DNA from: Chloroflexota bacterium
GTDB lineage: Bacteria > Chloroflexota > Anaerolineae > CG2-30-64-16
Assembly: GCA_029555885.1 (NCBI GenBank)
Contig: JAKPQT010000211.1
Coordinates: 1 to 6,357, forward strand
Direction of reading: 5' to 3'
DNA length: 6,357 nucleotides
Shown here: positions 4,514-6,357 of the stretch, piece after piece
Layout of the letters: every line of letters starts with the position of its first letter
Position numbering within the stretch: position 1 is the stretch's first letter
Program-made: the position numbers and the translations under genes
Notes under the pieces: model-generated
Told to the model about the DNA's origin: nothing
Database searches by the model: none
Seen by the model: only the letters and a program-made list of their open reading frames with translations

Positions 4514-6357
4514 ATGGCTAAAATCACCCCCGAAGATGCGCTTGAATATCATCGCCTGGCCGGCCGGCCGGGCAAGCTGGCCGTCGTGCCCACCAAGCCG
4601 ATGGCGACGCAACACGATCTGGCGTTGGCCTACACCCCGGGCGTGGCCGTCCCCGTGCTGGAGATCGCGCGCCAGCCCGAGCTCGCCTACGATTACACGG
4701 CCAAGGGCAACCTGGTCGCAGTCATCTCCAATGGTACGGCCATCCTTGGCCTCGGCGACCGCGGCGCGCTCGCCGGCAAGCCGGTCATGGAGGGCAAGGC
4801 CGTCCTCTTCAAGAAGTTCGCCGACGTAGATGTCTTCGACATCGAGCTGGACTCCCACGACCCGGAGGTCGTCATCCAGACGGTGAAGGCCATCGCGCCC
4901 ACCTTCGGCGGCATCAACCTGGAGGACATCAAGGCGCCGGAGTGCTTCTACATCGAACAAACACTGCGCGCGGCGCTGGACATTCCGGTCTTCCACGATG
5001 ACCAGCACGGCACGGCCATCATCACCGGCGCGGCGCTGCTGAACGCGCTGGAGCTGGTGGGCAAGCGCCCTGACGAGCTGCGCGTCTGCGTGTCCGGCGC
5101 CGGCGCGGCGGCCATCTCGTGCGCCGAGCTGATGGTGCAGCTCGGCGTGCGCCGCGAGCACATCCTGCTGGTGGACTCATGCGGGGTGATCTACCGCGGC
5201 CGCACGGAGAGCATGAACGAGTACAAGGCGCGCTTCGCCGCGGACACCGATGCCCGCACGCTGGCCGACGCGGTACGCGGGGCAGATGTGTTCTACGGCC
5301 TCTCGGCCGCCGACATCCTGAAGCCGGAGATGCTGTTGACCATGGCCGAGCGGCCGCTCATCTTCGCCATGGCGAACCCCGACCCGGAGATCAAGTATGA
5401 GCTGGCGCGCGCCACCCGGCCCGATGCCATCCTCGCCACCGGCCGGTCGGACTATCCCAATCAGATCAACAATGTGTTGGGCTTCCCGTTCATCTTCCGC
5501 GGCGCGCTAGACGTGCGGGCGCGCACCATCAATGAGGAGATGAAGGTGGCAGCTGCGCGCGCGCTGGCCGCGCTGGCCCGCGAGGACGTGCCCGACAGCG
5601 TCCTGCGCGCCTACGGGCTGGACAGCCTGCGTTTCGGCGAGGATTACATCGTGCCCAAGCCGCTCGACCCGCGGCTCATCGAGTATGTGCCGGTTGCCGT
5701 GGCTGAGGCCGCGATGGCGAGCGGCGTGGCCCGGCAGGAGCTCGATCTGGACGAATATCGCGAGCAGCTCTCGGTGCGCCTCGGCCAGGGCGAGCAGGTG
5801 CGCCACCATCTGATGCATTGCGCGCAGCGGTCAGGTGGCAACACGCGGATTGTCTTCGCGGAGGGTGAGCACCCGAAGATACTGCGCGCGGCCGTGCGCC
5901 TCGTGCACGAGAAGATAGGGCTGCCGATTCTGTTGGGCCGGCCTGAGGTCATCGACCGCGAGCTGGCACGACTGGGGCTGGAATGCTGCGCGGAGGTGGT
6001 GGATCCGGAGGCCTTCGAGCGCAGCGAGCCCTATGCCGAGGCGTATTACGAGCTGCGGCAGCGCTACGGAGTGACTCTCGCCGAGGCGCGGCGCCTGCTG
6101 CGGGATCCCAACGTGCTGGCCCCCATGATGGTCAGGATGGGCGACGCCGACGCTGCACTCTCGGGCGTGGCGCACCACTACCCCGAAGTCATCCGGCCCG
6201 CGCTGCAGATCCACCACACCGCGCCCGGCACGCGGCTGGTGGCCGGCGTCTACATCATGATCGTCAACAACCGCCCGTATCTCTTCACGGACGCTACGGT
6301 CAACATCGAGCCCTCCGCCGAGGACCTGGCCGACATCACCTGCCTGGCCGCCAACTT
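4514..6357 (+). CDS. maeB: MaeB-type malic enzyme, C-terminus cut by window edge
   Basis: This enzyme oxidatively decarboxylates malate to pyruvate and CO2, giving NAD(P)H, in the cytoplasm. 614 codons are visible without a stop; E. coli MaeB has 759 residues, so about 145 are missing. The malic enzyme part is residues 1 to about 425: catalytic Tyr40 in AYTPGVA, catalytic Lys95 in [19 protein letters not shown], metal ligands Glu137-Asp138 (NLEDI) and Asp162-Asp163 (HDDQHGT). The nucleotide-binding loop is GAGAAA (195-200), with Asp221-Ser222 after the second strand; I cannot decide NAD versus NADP from this. NPDPEI (288-293) and [21 protein letters not shown] (316-336) are further signatures. 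From about 432 begins the phosphotransacetylase-like domain ([38 protein letters not shown]). In MaeB proteins this domain is not known to act as a phosphotransacetylase and binds acetyl-CoA as a regulatory site. The gene has its own promoter and Shine-Dalgarno sequence. No frameshift is seen. Confidence 0.95.
   Translation, partial: MAKITPEDALEYHRLAGRPGKLAVVPTKPMATQHDLALAYTPGVAVPVLEIARQPELAYDYTAKGNLVAVISNGTAILGLGDRGALAGKPVMEGKAVLFKKFADVDVFDIELDSHDPEVVIQTVKAIAPTFGGINLEDIKAPECFYIEQTLRAALDIPVFHDDQHGTAIITGAALLNALELVGKRPDELRVCVSGAGAAAISCAELMVQLGVRREHILLVDSCGVIYRGRTESMNEYKARFAADTDARTLADAVRGADVFYGLSAADILKPEMLLTMAERPLIFAMANPDPEIKYELARATRPDAILATGRSDYPNQINNVLGFPFIFRGALDVRARTINEEMKVAAARALAALAREDVPDSVLRAYGLDSLRFGEDYIVPKPLDPRLIEYVPVAVAEAAMASGVARQELDLDEYREQLSVRLGQGEQVRHHLMHCAQRSGGNTRIVFAEGEHPKILRAAVRLVHEKIGLPILLGRPEVIDRELARLGLECCAEVVDPEAFERSEPYAEAYYELRQRYGVTLAEARRLLRDPNVLAPMMVRMGDADAALSGVAHHYPEVIRPALQIHHTAPGTRLVAGVYIMIVNNRPYLFTDATVNIEPSAEDLADITCLAAN

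Noticed and set aside
4399..4527. N-terminal extension of the DUF-like protein to ATG 4527
   Set aside because: It would overlap the start and ribosome binding site of the malic enzyme and push the membrane anchor 43 residues inward; ATG 4398 is the better start.
3947..5161. Minus-strand open frame of 404 codons across the divergent promoter region
   Set aside because: It overlaps the strongly supported malic enzyme and the DUF-like gene in another frame and shows no protein-like features.

Overview
The window looks like a GC-rich chromosomal segment of a Chloroflexota (Anaerolineae-like) bacterium, probably a metagenome-derived contig. The assignment rests on style, not on a marker gene. 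The main lipoprotein has a Pro/Thr/Ala-rich 'TPTPT' linker after the lipidated cysteine and carries an NBR1-type Ig-like domain followed by further Ig-like domains, a combination common in that phylum. There is no mobile element, CRISPR array, tRNA or rRNA.

Layout from left to right. (1) Positions 1 to about 405 hold a minus-strand partial gene. It encodes a regulatory-like beta-sandwich piece, a very acidic linker and the start of a possible C-terminal sorting signal, and both of its ends are missing. (2) At about 398-412 it meets, back to back, a plus-strand gene that also lacks its beginning. This is a discontinuity (assembly chimera or real rearrangement), so genes on its two sides should not be assumed to be neighbours. 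(3) From 409 to 1194 is a tandem-repeat YbaY-like protein. (4) After 31 bases, with its own ribosome binding site, comes a 750-residue lipoprotein at 1226-3478. It has an amino-acid-type solute-binding domain, an NBR1-like Ig domain and three more Ig-like domains, and its cysteines pair neatly by domain. The two genes probably form one transcription unit of cell-surface proteins. (5) A strong hairpin at 3535-3564 separates it from a convergent minus-strand gene, 3580-4398, for a membrane-anchored protein resembling the DUF6544/DUF6920 type. (6) A divergent 115-base intergenic region has an extended -10 promoter flanked by a perfect 8-base inverted repeat. It drives a MaeB-type malic enzyme (4514 to the window end) whose C-terminal phosphotransacetylase-like domain is cut by the window edge.

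The surface-protein pair (YbaY-like plus solute-binding/Ig lipoprotein) and the malic enzyme have no evident functional link. The malic enzyme is central carbon metabolism (malate to pyruvate). The solute-binding lipoprotein has no permease or ATPase partner in view, so a role in sensing or surface binding is as plausible as transport.
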